Part shown: positions 21,714-32,213 of the stretch, one piece after another
Layout of the letters: every line of letters begins with the position of its first letter
Position numbering within the stretch: the first letter of the stretch is position 1
Assembly (NCBI GenBank): GCA_949126835.1
Contig: OX421497.1
Location: 6,473,854 to 6,537,853 of the forward strand
Length of the DNA: 64,000 nucleotides
Reading direction: 5' to 3'
Origin: Anisus vortex
Lineage: Eukaryota > Mollusca > Gastropoda > Planorbidae
Translations under genes and position numbers: made by a program
Notes under the pieces: model-generated
Databases searched by the model: none
What the model was told of the DNA's origin: nothing
What the model saw: only the letters and a program-made list of their open reading frames with translations

Positions 21714-22586
21714 TAGGGTTGCCAGACGTCCGGCAAAAGGAGGACATGTCCTCCGTCCGGCAGCCAAATCTCAAAACCTTTAGATTGTCCGGCTTTTGTC
21801 ATATTTTATGTTTTATATGGCCACTGTTAATAAATATACGATTAATAAAGAAATTACCTTTTTTGCAAGAAAAGAATGAAAAGTTTTTTTTTAAAGATTC
21901 TTGACTCTTGAATGAGCTGTAAAGCTTATTTTTCAAAGTCGCCCAAATGCAAGTTGCTTTTAAGCCCACAGTGAATTCATACTAATTTCAATTGGTCGCT
22001 ATTTTAATAAAATGTTACTGATTGCGGGTTTAAACTCTGCAAACTCAAATGAAACATATTGTCCTTCTTTGTCCTCCTTTTTGTTTCTCCATGTCCTCCT
22101 TTTTGTTTCTCCATGTCCTACTTTGTCCTCATTTTTGTTTCTCCGTGTCCTCCTTTTTGTTTCTCCATGTCTTCCTTTGTTCTCCTTTTTGTTTCTCCAT
22201 GTCCTACTTTGTCCTCATTTTTGTTTCTCCGTGTCCTCCTTTTTGTTTCTCCATGTCTTCCTTTGTTCTCCTTTTTGTTTCTCAATGTCCTACTTTGTCC
22301 TCATTTTTGTTTCTCCGTGTCCTCCTTTTTGTTTCTCCATGTCTTCCTTTGTTCTCCTTTTTGTTTCTCCATGTCCTACTTTGTCCTCATTTTTGTTTCT
22401 CCGTGTCCTCCTTTTTGTTTCTCCATGTCTTCCTTTGTTCTCCTTTTTTTCTCCATGTCCTTCTTTGTCCTCCTTTTTTTCTCCATGTCCTTCTTTGTCC
22501 TCCTTTTTGTTTCTCCATGTCCTCCTTTGTGCTCCTTTTAGTTTATCCATGTCCTCCTTTTGATACTCATACATCTGGCAACCCTA
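21714..22586 (+). mobile_element. hAT non-autonomous element with perfect 8-bp target duplication
   Basis: Ends TAGGGTTGCCAGACGTC and, inverted, TAGGGTTGCCAGATGTA. The flanks are identical 8-mers CCTATGAC (21706-21713 and 22587-22594), the hAT hallmark. The interior has no transposase: it holds a unique left arm shared with 21207-21560 and 3807-4051, then the tandem array at 22065-22560 that makes up more than half of the element. Confidence 0.93.
22065..22560 (+). repeat. Pyrimidine-rich minisatellite with exact 86-bp higher-order period
   Basis: Basic units are TCCTCCTTTTTGTTTCTCCATG variants. Four successive higher-order units begin with TCCTACTTTGTCCTC at 22116, 22202, 22288 and 22374, so the period is exactly 86 bp. 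All plus frames are open only because the repeat lacks stops. Confidence 0.95.
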
Positions 22587-22801
22587 CCTATGACTAGTTA
22601 GTCTTTGCAAGGCATTTAATGTAAAGGAATTATGTTTTAGTGGGTCAAACATGGATTTAAAATATTTCTTCAAAAACAAAAAACAACAACAATGGGTTTT
22701 AAGTTTGAAATTTCCAGTTTTCGTTTAACATCCCTAAACGACACGGTGTCCAGGTGTTTACAATTGTTACAATACTATACACTAATACAGGGGTCGGCAA
22801 C

Positions 22802-23065
22802 CAAGATATAATTCTAGTAATAACTATAAATTCTTAGTTGTCAAGATATAATTCTAGTAATAACTATAAATTCTTAGTTGTCAAGATTTAATTCTAGTAA
22901 TAACTATAAATTCTTAGTTGTCAAGATTTAATTCTAGTAATAACTATAAATTCTTAGTTGTAAAGATATAATTCTAGTAATAACTCTAAATTCTTAGTTG
23001 TCAAGATATATTTCTAGTAATAACTCTAAATTCTTAGTTGTAAAGATATAATTCTAGTAATAAAC
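22802..23065. repeat. 40-bp tandem repeat inside hAT-A
   Basis: About six and a half units beginning AAGATATAATTCTAGTAATA at 40-bp spacing, starting directly after the 15-bp left terminal repeat. The units differ at only a few positions. Confidence 0.97.
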
Positions 23066-23965
23066 AATAACTATAAAATCTTTATAGTTTGAACTTAATC
23101 TGAGTTATCCGTTATCCGTAGATATTTTATTTATATCTAAAAGGCAAGGAATTCAGTACTCAAGTATAGGGAATTATACGTAGTAATCATACAAACTGGG
23201 TAGTTTATGTAATGTTTGAAAGTTTACAAACATATTTTTTAGTTATATAATATTTATAAAATTTTCAACTATTTTATTTTTATTTTTGATCATTTTAAAG
23301 TTATAAATTGTAAGCCATTTATTTTTTTAAAGGGAAATTCTCCATATTTGATGCTAATGTTTCCAAACTACTTAATTAAAAAAAAAATTTAACTATTGTT
23401 GCTTATAGATTATTATTTCTTTATTCAAATTCAGTGTTATGCTCTTTATTTCAACATGTAATAAGATGTATAAAATTAATTTACGTTGTAAATAAACATT
23501 TTCTGCATTAATAAAGTTGAATTAAGGAGTTTATTTTTTTAAACATTAATTATTACAACAATTACATAATATAATGTTAGTATATAAGCCTCTTATATTT
23601 ATTACGATAATAAAACAAACAAATTTGTTTTAGAATTAATTATATTTATGCTTAATTAAGAGAAATGAGCATAAAAGCTTTTTTGAATGTAATTAATCTA
23701 TATCAATTAATGTGCGCCTTTTGATTGAATGCTCTTCGCTAATTGGTCAATATCAGATACACATTTCGTTACTTGTGAGTGGTCGAGTTTAAGTGACCTC
23801 TTAGCATGCTTAAAACAGCTTTCATGTGCGATGAATTATGTTCACTAGTGTAAATTAAACCAAAAGCTGAAAGTAGAGCGAATGCCTTGCAGTTGACAAT
23901 AGCAGATGATTTTCTTTGAGATTTTCCCGCAAATCGTCACATTTCGATGCCCATTTTTCGGACGT

Positions 23966-24499
23966 TTAAAATGAAAACAAATGCCAATGTCCCTCCACTA
24001 TAAAAAGATCCAGATCTAAGTATTTATTAGTAAGATCAAGCCAGTAAGGCTCGATGAGGTCTGGAAACATGAGTCCATGAATTTTGAAAGTCTTGACTTT
24101 GTTTAGAAAACTCCGCATTGAGTGCTCAGTGTATTTCTGAAAAAGCTCATCTATCTTAATTTGCCTTAAATTATGGAAGTTGTTAAATGTTTTGAAATTG
24201 ATTTCACGGCAAGATATGTCCAGTTTCAATGCAATATCCAGTTTCAATGCAATATCCAGTTTCAATGCAATATCCAGTTTCAATGCAATGTCCAGTTTCA
24301 ACGCAATATCCAGTTTCAATGCAATATCCAGTTTCAATGCAATGTCCAGTTTCAATGCAATGTCCAGTTTCAATGCAATGTCCAGTTTCAATGCAAATCC
24401 ATCCCAGTGGTCCAACAGTGCTTTTCGACCCCGTCCTTGTGAATACAAGTTCAACTCACTGAAATGTGTCGCCATGTCATTCAGAAACATCGGCATCAA
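23966..24499 (-). pseudogene. hAT transposase relic (GTF2IRD2/ZBED-like type) with in-frame hexapeptide repeat
   Basis: The 177-codon minus-strand frame starts with FLNDMATHFSELNLYSQGRG, matching the LNDM..HLNELNLQLQGRG block of hAT transposases that gave rise to SCAND3, ZBED5 and GTF2IRD2-like genes. LDHWDGFALKLD follows, then about ten extra copies of ALKLDI encoded by the 18-bp array, then INFKTFNNFHNLRQ, DELFQKYTEHSMRSFLNKVK and MFPDLIEP, again in the family order. The BED finger, the catalytic core and the C-terminal dimerisation block are absent, so it cannot be active. A decayed homologous piece is present at 44400-44620. Confidence 0.72.
24217..24400 (-). repeat. 18-bp minisatellite coding ALKLDI
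   Basis: Ten near-identical 18-bp units (TCCAGTTTCAATGCAATA on the plus strand), varying at one or two positions. The period keeps the reading frame of the hAT relic open on both strands. Confidence 0.97.
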
Positions 24500-24555
24500 C
24501 AGTCAGTTCTCCTCACTCAATACCGGAAATGTTTTTTTTTTATCCAGATACACCT

Positions 24556-24635
24556 CAACCATTACAGTCCCGGGCGCGTATATAGCGGAACTGAAGGCAG
24601 CATAGATAGAAGTAGGTCGGTACGGGAAGGGTTAA
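24556..24635 (+). mobile_element. 73-bp TTAA mini-element, copy A, nested in hAT-A
   Basis: Carries TTACAGTCCCGGGCGCG on the left and GGAAGGGTTAA on the right, with the inner GAACTGAAGGCAGCATAGAT shared by copies B (61848) and C (42789). The left TTAA has decayed (AACCATTA). Confidence 0.85.
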
Positions 24636-25013
24636 TTGCTTCCATAAGACTTTACCTATACCCCGTATTACTTTCTTCTATAAGAGACTTGGGAAACTAT
24701 AAAATTTACTATATTAACAATAGATTCAATCAAAGATCGCAAGTCCAATGGTGATAGATTTGCATACATTCCTGACCTTAAACAGTCTTAAAATCGTTCT
24801 GCGTGCCAAGTCTGACACGCGTTTCTTAGGTTGCCGACCCCTGCACTAACCCACAGATTTTCGGCTGCTGCTTTCTGATTTCTGTTGTGGAGGTTTACTC
24901 ATGTTTACTTTCGCACTCCCGAGTTGTAGCCCTTTGAAGATTTAAGACTCCACTCCCATCGACAATTTTATTGTTACTTTTCCGCATTTCCTCTCGATTT
25001 TAAAATTTTAGAC

Positions 25014-25215
25014 CAGGGATCAGCAACCTTTTGATAACAGTGTGCCAAAGTGGAATTTCTAATTCATTCAGCGCGCCAAAAGCCTATAAGTCACTCTGCT
25101 TTAGCACTCAATTTCTAATAGAAGATAATTGAATTTTTTCTTAGTCTTCCACTTGCCATTTAAAATCGTTCTGCGTGCCAAGTCTGGCACGCGTGCCGGA
25201 GGTTGCCGATCCCTG
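25014..25215 (-). mobile_element. hAT-A MITE, 202 bp
   Basis: Ends CAGGGATCAGCAACC and, inverted, CAGGGATCGGCAACC. Flanks TTTTAGAC and TTTATAGAC agree apart from one base insertion. The interior has the GTGCCAAGTCTGGCACGCG hairpin and GCACTCAATTTCTA block of the family. Confidence 0.9.
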
Positions 25216-25223
25216 TTTATAGA

Positions 25224-25416
25224 CAATGGGTGTCAAACTGAATTGCACAGAAGGCCAAAACTTAAATCACACTCACCAGGGTCGATCTGGATAAACATTC
25301 ATTGTTCGGTGAACAATAAAACATTTAAAAAAATATATTTTGGATTTTATATCAGCAAGAGTATAAATGTACGCCGGGCCTCATTCGGTCCTCTGTCCTT
25401 GAGTTTGACACCTATG
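25224..25416. mobile_element. hAT MITE with GGGTGTCAAACT ends
   Basis: Left CAATGGGTGTCAAACT and right, inverted, CATAGGTGTCAAACT are the CAGxGGTGTCAAACTC-type hAT terminus. 193 bp, lying eight bases from the previous MITE. The target duplication is not clear. Confidence 0.75.
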
Positions 25417-25419
25417 TAA

Positions 25420-26326
25420 CTAAGACTCCGAGACCTTTCCAGCATTTTCTGACACCGCTGAGTATATTCTCCAATGGCTTAACTCTTCAAGAGTCCTATT
25501 CACTACCACATCACATTTAGATAATCTAAGATATACTGGCTTTGTGTTGTATAGAGATTTTAAAAACTAATGACTCTCAAAATGTCTATAGAGTATTTGC
25601 AATCACGTGACAAAAATGCACGTGCTGTTTGTTTACCTTGTCTAGTGGTGATGTCTAATGGCAGCCCTGTTACTATAGGCGTAAGAAGGTTATATTTTTA
25701 AATATTATTATTTCAACAATATGACATTAAAAATTAAATATATGAAACACTGTCATGCGATGAAAATTAATATTCGAAGCTAAAATTTAAACCATTAAAA
25801 TCAATGGAATAGAATCCGTAAGTGCAAAATATTTAATTGAAGATGTCGGTTGTCGAAAGCTAGCCTATCTTAACTTACTATCTAAAAGTAAAGCATAAGG
25901 CAGTCTGTGCAATGTTTCATAAGAGCTATTGAAAACCTTTAACTGGCTTGAAATCGTGTTTTTTTTCGTGGACAGACTACTAAGGATTAGTATTACAGTT
26001 AAATATCAACATTTGTGGAAACAAATTCCGTATATTTTGGGTGTTAAATGCACATGGTAAATAACAATTTTATTCAGCACGATCATGGCTGCTATTTACT
26101 TAGTTACGACATCTAGAAACATAAGCCACGCCAATTGCAAATGCTCTATTATTTTTTCACACACAAAAGTAAGGCGACAAAATTCCATAATATGCAATTC
26201 AATTCTATGCACGAGAAACAACGCGCAACACGGAACTGGAGATAGTTTTAAGGCCAAGCTAATTTTAAGGCCAAGCTACTACTTGTTTGTTTTACATGAC
26301 ATCAGAAAGTGTTTTCCAATTGCCAG
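25420..26326. other. Unassigned DNA upstream of the TMEM272-like exon; probably intronic
   Basis: No exon could be identified with the needed phase-1 donor. The last 20 bases form a pyrimidine-rich acceptor (GTTTTCCAATTGCCAG). Confidence 0.45.
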
Positions 26327-27383
26327 GTTCAATCAATATCAACGGTGGATGTCTAGGGTTAACCCTGCTGCCATATTTCTTTCTGATCGGCGGGGTTTTG
26401 GCCATGGTTCCGGCTGGTCTGACCATTCTGACCTCCTGCTGTACGCAGTCTGACAGTCTCAGAGATATGTGGGGGCTGATGGCCAAGCTGTTTGCCCTCT
26501 GGCTTATCCTGATTATCACAGGTATCTATGGATCTATCTATATATCTATTCATCCATCTATCTATCTTTTTATCTATCTCTATATGTCTATCTATCTATC
26601 TATATATCTATCTACCTATCTATCTAACGAACTATATATATATTTATACACCCATATCTGTCTGTGTATCTATTTATCTATCTACCAATTTATCAATCTA
26701 TCTACCCACCTGTTTATCAATTTATCTATTTATCCGTTTTTCCATTTATCTCTTTATCTATTTATCTATCCATCTATCTACCAATATAATATCTGTCTAC
26801 TTAACCTATATTTATATATATCATCTACTTACCCATCTAGATATCTACCAATGTATCTATGTATGTTTGTATATATCTATCTATAGATGTATCAGTCTAG
26901 CAATCTATTTATCTATCTTATCTAAATCACCTGTCTCATCCATCGACCTACTTATCTAACTATTTTTTTTTATCTTTTGTTCTAGCTATCTGTCTATCTT
27001 TGTGTGTGTATCATAAAAAACAGTTTTCTATTTGAAAACCAAATTTGACTGCTTACATAAATGCTCTAATGAAATGAAACCATTTATTTTCTCCCCCTTA
27101 ACCTGTAGGTACAGTATACATGGTGACCAGTGCAGTCAGAGTGACCAGTGTTGACCGTCTCTGCGGCCACCCGTGGGTGGTCATCCTCGCCTTCTGTGTT
27201 CTCACCGCCGACTGGCTCTCCGTCATTGTCTTCTATCGCCTCTTCTGTGTGTTCGAATCTCTGCCGGTCATCAGGGCCGCAACCACGCACCCGTGTCCGG
27301 AGGACTCGCCCTTTTCTCTCTGGCGGATGAGGAACCAACGACTCGAGATGGATAGTGAGAAAACGAGAGAGGACGAATTCTAG
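26327..27383 (+). CDS. TMEM272-like four-pass membrane protein, last two coding exons (26327-26521 and 27109-27383)
   Basis: Exon one follows a good acceptor (TTGCCAG) and ends ATCACAG with donor GTATCT at 26522; exon two follows acceptor CCTGTAG at 27108. Both junctions are phase 1 and join as a Gly codon. Together they give about 156 residues to the TAG at 27381-27383. The product has three hydrophobic helices: LTLLPYFFLIGGVLAMV, KLFALWLILIITGTVYMV and WVVILAFCVLTADWLSVIVF, with a Cys-rich loop after the first, then a short charged tail. A SINxxGC start, a PxFFLIGG helix, a W-rich second helix and a final helix after a C-x-H loop fit the last three segments of TMEM272-like proteins, whose function is unknown. 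Preceding exons with the first helix were not found. The open frame, matching phases and good splice sites argue for a real gene; the family call is from memory of the pattern. Confidence 0.62.
26525..26995 (+). repeat. (TCTA)n/(TCTATTTA)n microsatellite filling the intron
   Basis: Degenerate TCTA units begin within a few bases of the splice donor and run for about 470 of the 587 intron bases. Tyr/Leu/Ile/Ser-rich frames through it are repeat artefacts. Confidence 0.95.
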
Positions 27384-27509
27384 ACATGACGAATTCTAAA
27401 GATGACCAGTTTCTAAACATACAAATTCCTGTATTTTCTTTTAATGAGAAATGGAGCTAGAGCTAAGACTGAAGATGGGCGGACGAAACGGGGATCAATG
27501 TTCAACATT

Positions 27510-27745
27510 TGATTACAGCTTAGTATATCATCGTCATCATTCCCTTGACCGTTGTTGTCGTTAAGGGGAGCGAATGGACACCACAGCAGTCAACATTCTC
27601 CACTTTTGCTTATCTTGAGCGGCTGTCAATAGTTGAGTCATTTGCAGCTTTGTCCAATCTTTTTATATTGTCGAACCAGCGTTTCCGCTGACGTCCTCTA
27701 CGACGTCCACCTATTAAAGTGCCTTGTATGATGGTTTTTGGCATA
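27510..27745 (-). pseudogene. RTE-like LINE, ORF2 C-terminus and 3' end
   Basis: The minus strand encodes IIQGTLIGGRRRGRQRKRWF, then DNIKRL, and after a frameshift AAQDKQKWRMLTAVV, the GRRRGRxRxRWxDxI...RxxWRxxV ending of RTE/BovB-like proteins. It ends in a (TCATCG)-like tail near 27525. It lies just beyond the stop codon of the TMEM272-like gene, in the opposite orientation, perhaps in its 3' UTR. Confidence 0.8.
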
Positions 27746-27759
27746 TATGTATAGATATA

Positions 27760-29520
27760 TAACCGCCATTAAACGAACCACCTGGATTTAAACTCGAGAC
27801 ATACATAGTTGTGATATTTGCTTTCTAGCTTTAACTAATCAGACCAAAGATAACACACAAGGCAAAATGTCAACTAAGAGACTTTTTTCTTCTTCTTACA
27901 TAAGTGACTGCCAGTATTGTCTCTTTGATAAACGTGATTGTTTTCATAAGGGCACGAATTTAAACATTAGAGCGTTTCTTCCATGGCGACACATTGACGC
28001 AATACCATATTTCGGGCATCGCTGTGTAGCTGGCACTGTTGCAGTAGAATGTGCTCTAGATTTTGGAGTCCAGTTCAACGTATGGCATTCAGGAGTGGGT
28101 TTGGCTTAGTCCGACGCAGGGTGCTGGTGATCTAGCAGCTCCGAAAACAACATCAGTGCCCAACGTACTTTTTGGTCACCTACATTGTTTTTAAGTTATT
28201 CTAGTTTAACTATAAGGGACATGACCAAGTCACAAGATGCTATGACAATACACGTTTTTCAATCAGAACCCAAAAATGAATAAGAAAGGATTGTTCATGC
28301 ACTAGGATTGACTAGAATAAAACGAAATAAACTAGAGTGTATCAAGATTGAAATTAACTTTAATGAACATACCCGCTGGATCTAGAATGGGCAAAAAAGA
28401 ACTGGCATTGTCTTGAATTGACTGGAATTGGATCAATTGAATGAATAAACTGGAATTGGCTGTGATTGAATAAATACAAAGGAACAACACATGGCGCTAC
28501 TATGTCAACCAAATAGATCCTTTGCCCATACAAGATGTAGATGCTGCATTACATGGTGATTAGCATCTAAGAGAAAATATTCCCAATGAATGATCCCTGG
28601 TTAAGGGAAAGTAGAGGCAACGGAAGTTTGTAAAACATGAGATTGTCCACGGGATGTTGCGTAGAATCATAGAAATAGTTATTTCTAGATCTTACTTTAC
28701 CCACACTTGAAGTACTGTGTGAATTACTGGCTAAGTATACAAGTGGCTTAAGTAAATTACATGTTATTTGTGTTCTTATTGTTTTAAACAAATGTTCATA
28801 TATAGTATGTCTACATAGTGAGATATATAAATAATTTCCTTCCATATTCCCACTAACAATTCATCGATGTATGAATATGCATATACTCATATTTTTAATG
28901 TTCAACACAATAACTTTTATAAGTCATTAGTTCTATAGTATGTCGGTACACACTGACACATACCTAACACACTCATATATAGACCTACACACAAACATGT
29001 AGACCAAAGAAGGTAACCTGTTCAGTGGGAAAAGAACAAAAATCAATCAATAAAATCAATACAGTGGGTGTGGTCTAGAAAATATCGGTAGGCCCTATGT
29101 AGACCTTTCACCTGGGATTTCTTTTTCTTTTTCTAAGGCTGGGTGACCTTTCAACGACATTTTATACTTTTGACGAACCTGTAAAGGGGGGGGGGAGGAC
29201 AAATTTTGACCTAGTTTTATGACAGCCACGCAATCTAAATCTATACAGTGCAGTTATACTGTTGGTATTAATGCGTTTTCAATTTATCTGAATTTATCAT
29301 GGGGTCTTATCTAAAAGAACAAAACATGGGTAACAATTTACACTTAAAGAGCTTCAATTAAAGTAGTTATGTAATGGCTTTGAAAAGACAACAGAAAATA
29401 ATGTAAACAAAATATATTAGTAGTCCTACATAAGAATTCCATATTGTTTAAGCCCTATATAATATATTTATATTATTTATATATATAAATTGTAATAATA
29501 TATAACATAGGTTGCAAGTT
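27760..29520. other. Unassigned DNA downstream of the TMEM272-like gene
   Basis: No gene recognised. The 80-residue frame at 27867-28109 has no known domain. The first AATAAA on the plus strand after the gene's stop is at 28316-28321, rather far for a 3' UTR. Confidence 0.4.
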
Positions 29521-29765
29521 TACACAAATTATGGTTTATCCAATGGTATACCGCGAAGGTCTACAAGGTATAGCGAAGCACGGTCCAACAGCGTCGTTGG
29601 TCACGGAATACGATGAAGTACTGTGGCTGATACAATGCTATTTTTTGTCTCTAGAACTGGAGAGACTCGCAGACAAAGTAAGGACCCAATGGACAGATAT
29701 CCAGGTTATATTTTTTCACACCTGGATTAGAACCCAGAGACCATGGGGTGGATACTATAACTCCA
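29521..29765. other. Unassigned block with a B-box-like element on the minus strand
   Basis: The plus frame 29531-29905 reads into the following (TA)n and has no recognised domain. On the minus strand GGTTCTAATCC (near 29730) resembles a pol III B box, without a matching A box. Confidence 0.3.
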
Positions 29766-29793
29766 CGTTGATATATCAACATATATCAACATA

Positions 29794-29858
<65 letters not shown>

Positions 29859-29862
29859 ACTT
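29766..29862. repeat. (TA)n microsatellite
   Basis: ATATATAT with a few interruptions (ATGTATAT, ATCAAC) over almost 100 bp. Confidence 0.97.
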
Positions 29863-30039
29863 GATATATCAAGTCCCGCCACGATATAATGAAATGTTGT
29901 TTTGACAAAGACTCATTTGGGTCCGTGTTTACTTCCCTCCCCCACCGCCCCCCTAAACACACGCGTTTTAAACGCCGGCTATTATATTTGTCCTATTGTG
30001 AACATATATATATATGTATATTTTTTTTATTGACGAAGC

Positions 30040-30298
30040 GCGTGGGTGAGAGAGTGAGAGAAGGAAAGAGAGAAACAGAAAGAGAGAGAGAGAGAAAGAA
30101 AAACGTTTGGGAGAGATAAATAAAAGAAAGAGCGGTGCAGTGAAAGAAACATAGCAATTGATATAACGCATATAAGAGAGAGAGGGAAAATGAGAGAAAG
30201 AGAGAGAGAGAGAATAAGGAAACGATAAAGAGTTATCGGTTGGAGAGAAAGAAAATGTGTCACATAAAAATATATAGAGGGCATAATATAGAGAAAGA

Positions 30299-30332
<34 letters not shown>

Positions 30333-30401
30333 AAGAGAGAGAGAGAAAGAGAGAGAGAAAGAGCGAGAGAAAAAGAGAAAGAGAGAGAGAGAGGGAAAGA
30401 C

Positions 30402-30446
<45 letters not shown>

Positions 30447-30451
30447 AAGAG

Positions 30452-30482
<31 letters not shown>

Positions 30483-30545
30483 AAGAGAGAGAGAGAAAGA
30501 GAGAGAGAGAGAAAGAGAGAGAGAGGGAAAGAGAAGGAGGCACTA
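30040..30545 (+). repeat. Polypurine (GAGAGAAA)n array
   Basis: GA/GAGAAA units, densest at 30290-30535, with non-repeat breaks around 30120-30175 and 30213-30285. Long frames here are artefacts. Confidence 0.96.
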
Positions 30546-30644
30546 GAGAGCGTTAGAGAAAGAAAGAGAAAAAATAAACCAAGAAAAGAGACAGTGAAAA
30601 TAAATATAGAGACAAAGAGTAAGATAAAATAAGAAATAGAGACA

Positions 30645-30785
30645 GAGAATGAAGAAAGAGAACGAAAGAGAAAGAATGAAAAAAAAGACAGAGAAAGAAA
30701 AAGAGAGTAAGAGTCCGAAAAAAAAAGACAGAAAGGCGCTGAAAAAAAAACACTACTGTTATATCATAGAGGAATTAGGAAGGTT

Positions 30786-30830
<45 letters not shown>
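30645..30830 (+). repeat. A/G-rich simple repeat
   Basis: AAAGA/GAGA-type sequence ending in a clean (GA)n run at 30797-30826. Confidence 0.92.
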
Positions 30831-31129
30831 TAAAGCACTATAGAATTAAAGCCCCATTGTTAGAACGCTTATCAATGGCCGTGTTAAATGAAAAAGAAGT
30901 GGTTATTAAATGCCAGGTGTATCTGTAGAGAGTATACACTAAATTTATCTGCTTGTATTTAACATTATCTGTGTTACATTACTTGCTGGTCAAGTTACAT
31001 TTACTTACATATTTATATATGTATACTGTATTTATATTTTGTATGTATATACCTTATAAATGAATACATTTTAATTATATTTCATTTTGTTCGGTTTTAT
31101 TATATTAGTTCTGTAAAGTAATATATATC

Positions 31130-31315
31130 TACATTGTTGTTAGTCTGTCTATCTATCTGTTTATCTGTTTATTTATCTATTTATTTATTTATTTATTATT
31201 TTATCTATTTATCTTTTTTTATATCTATTTATCAGTTTATTTGTTTATCATCTAATATAAATTATTTATTTATCTATCTAATCTATCTAATCTATCTAAA
31301 TCTATCCCTACGATT
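31130..31315 (+). repeat. (TCTA)n/(TTTA)n microsatellite
   Basis: TCTATTTA and TCTATCTG units with interruptions. Confidence 0.92.
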
Positions 31316-32164
31316 TGTAAAATTTAATATTTAAAATTTAAACGAGTTGCTTTGGTCTAATATGTTAGTTACTATTATTGCTTTTTTAAATGTATTACAT
31401 CCATGGTAGATAACTCGTTATTTAGTAAATAAGACAATAATATTTCTTGTTACCTCCCTTAGTAAGTAAGTGACTTATGAGATGTTCAATTTCATGACAG
31501 AATTTTGACTTAAAAAATCGTTTTTTTAATCTGTAAAATATCTTGAAAAAGAAAATAATTTTACAATCATCTCATACAACACTATTCTATTCAACTATTT
31601 AAAAAAAATCAGTCCATTCACACATTTTCTTTTTTTTATCAGGGGAAGTTATAAACAAAATACGAAAAAATAAAACAGGTAAAAATTTTTTTTTATCCAG
31701 TTATCTCCCGTAGATCTTGAGCCGTAAGTTTCTATTTTATGCTCTCGTCGATTCCTTATTGATTATTGTTGCTGTATTTTTGTCTCTAACTCTTTCTCTG
31801 TATTTTATTTGCATCTCGAACTCTAGTTTCTTTATTAATTATATCAATTCTAATAGTATGTCTTTTGATAATCACCATAAAAAAAAAATTTCGGCATTGA
31901 CTGTGGGCACAGTACTGTCAAGGACACCCTTACAGAAGTTTACTGCATCGTACGGCTTATCCCAGGTTCGGTTCTCATCCAGCATTTTAATATAAAATGT
32001 TCCAAATAAAACGGCATGATAGTGTATAGTGAACATATAATAAACTCGAGGTAATTATATATTCAGATTGGCCTGAAAGTAACACTTCACTAATTTTTTT
32101 TTGTCCTATATGTGATTGTATATCTTTCTATTGCACGTGTCTGTATTAGGTCAAGTATCCCGTC
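31316..32164. other. A+T-rich DNA without a recognised gene
   Basis: The frame at 31717-31995 is hydrophobic at its start but has no recognisable family. Confidence 0.4.
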
Positions 32165-32213
32165 ATATATTAGGGGATTGTGTGGCCAACACAATGTCCA
32201 GCCGCCTTTATCT
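32165..32213 (-). mobile_element. SINE S1 internal fragment
   Basis: AGGGGATTGTGTGGCCAACA and the following GTCCAGCCGCCTTTA match the middle of minus-strand S1 copies (compare 46335-46380). It is joined directly to the LINE that follows. Confidence 0.6.

Larger units (their letters stand above)
22788..24843 (-). mobile_element. hAT-A long copy with transposase relic, 2,056 bp
   Basis: Left end CAGGGGTCGGCAACC, right end (inverted) CAGGGGTCGGCAACC, identical over 15 bp. Flanks CACTAATA (22780-22787) and CACTAACC (24844-24851) share 6 of 8. The right end shares GCGTGCCAAGTCTGxCACGCG with the short MITEs at 18263, 25014 and 45857, so this is a larger relative of those MITEs. It contains a 40-bp array (22802-23065), A+T-rich spacer, the transposase relic (23966-24499), an 18-bp array and a nested 73-bp-type TTAA element. 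Confidence 0.9.

Noticed and set aside
22012..22597. Three overlapping plus frames of 160-183 codons
   Set aside because: The 86-bp pyrimidine-rich array inside a hAT element reads open in every frame.
22802..23065. CRISPR-like regularly spaced repeat
   Set aside because: The 40-bp units are directly contiguous with no unique spacers, and the DNA is animal nuclear.
26528..26959. 143-codon Tyr/Ile/Leu-rich plus frame
   Set aside because: Product of the (TCTA)n array in the intron of the TMEM272-like gene.
27867..28109. 80-codon plus frame downstream of the TMEM272-like gene
   Set aside because: No recognisable domain and no splice context; length is within chance expectation.
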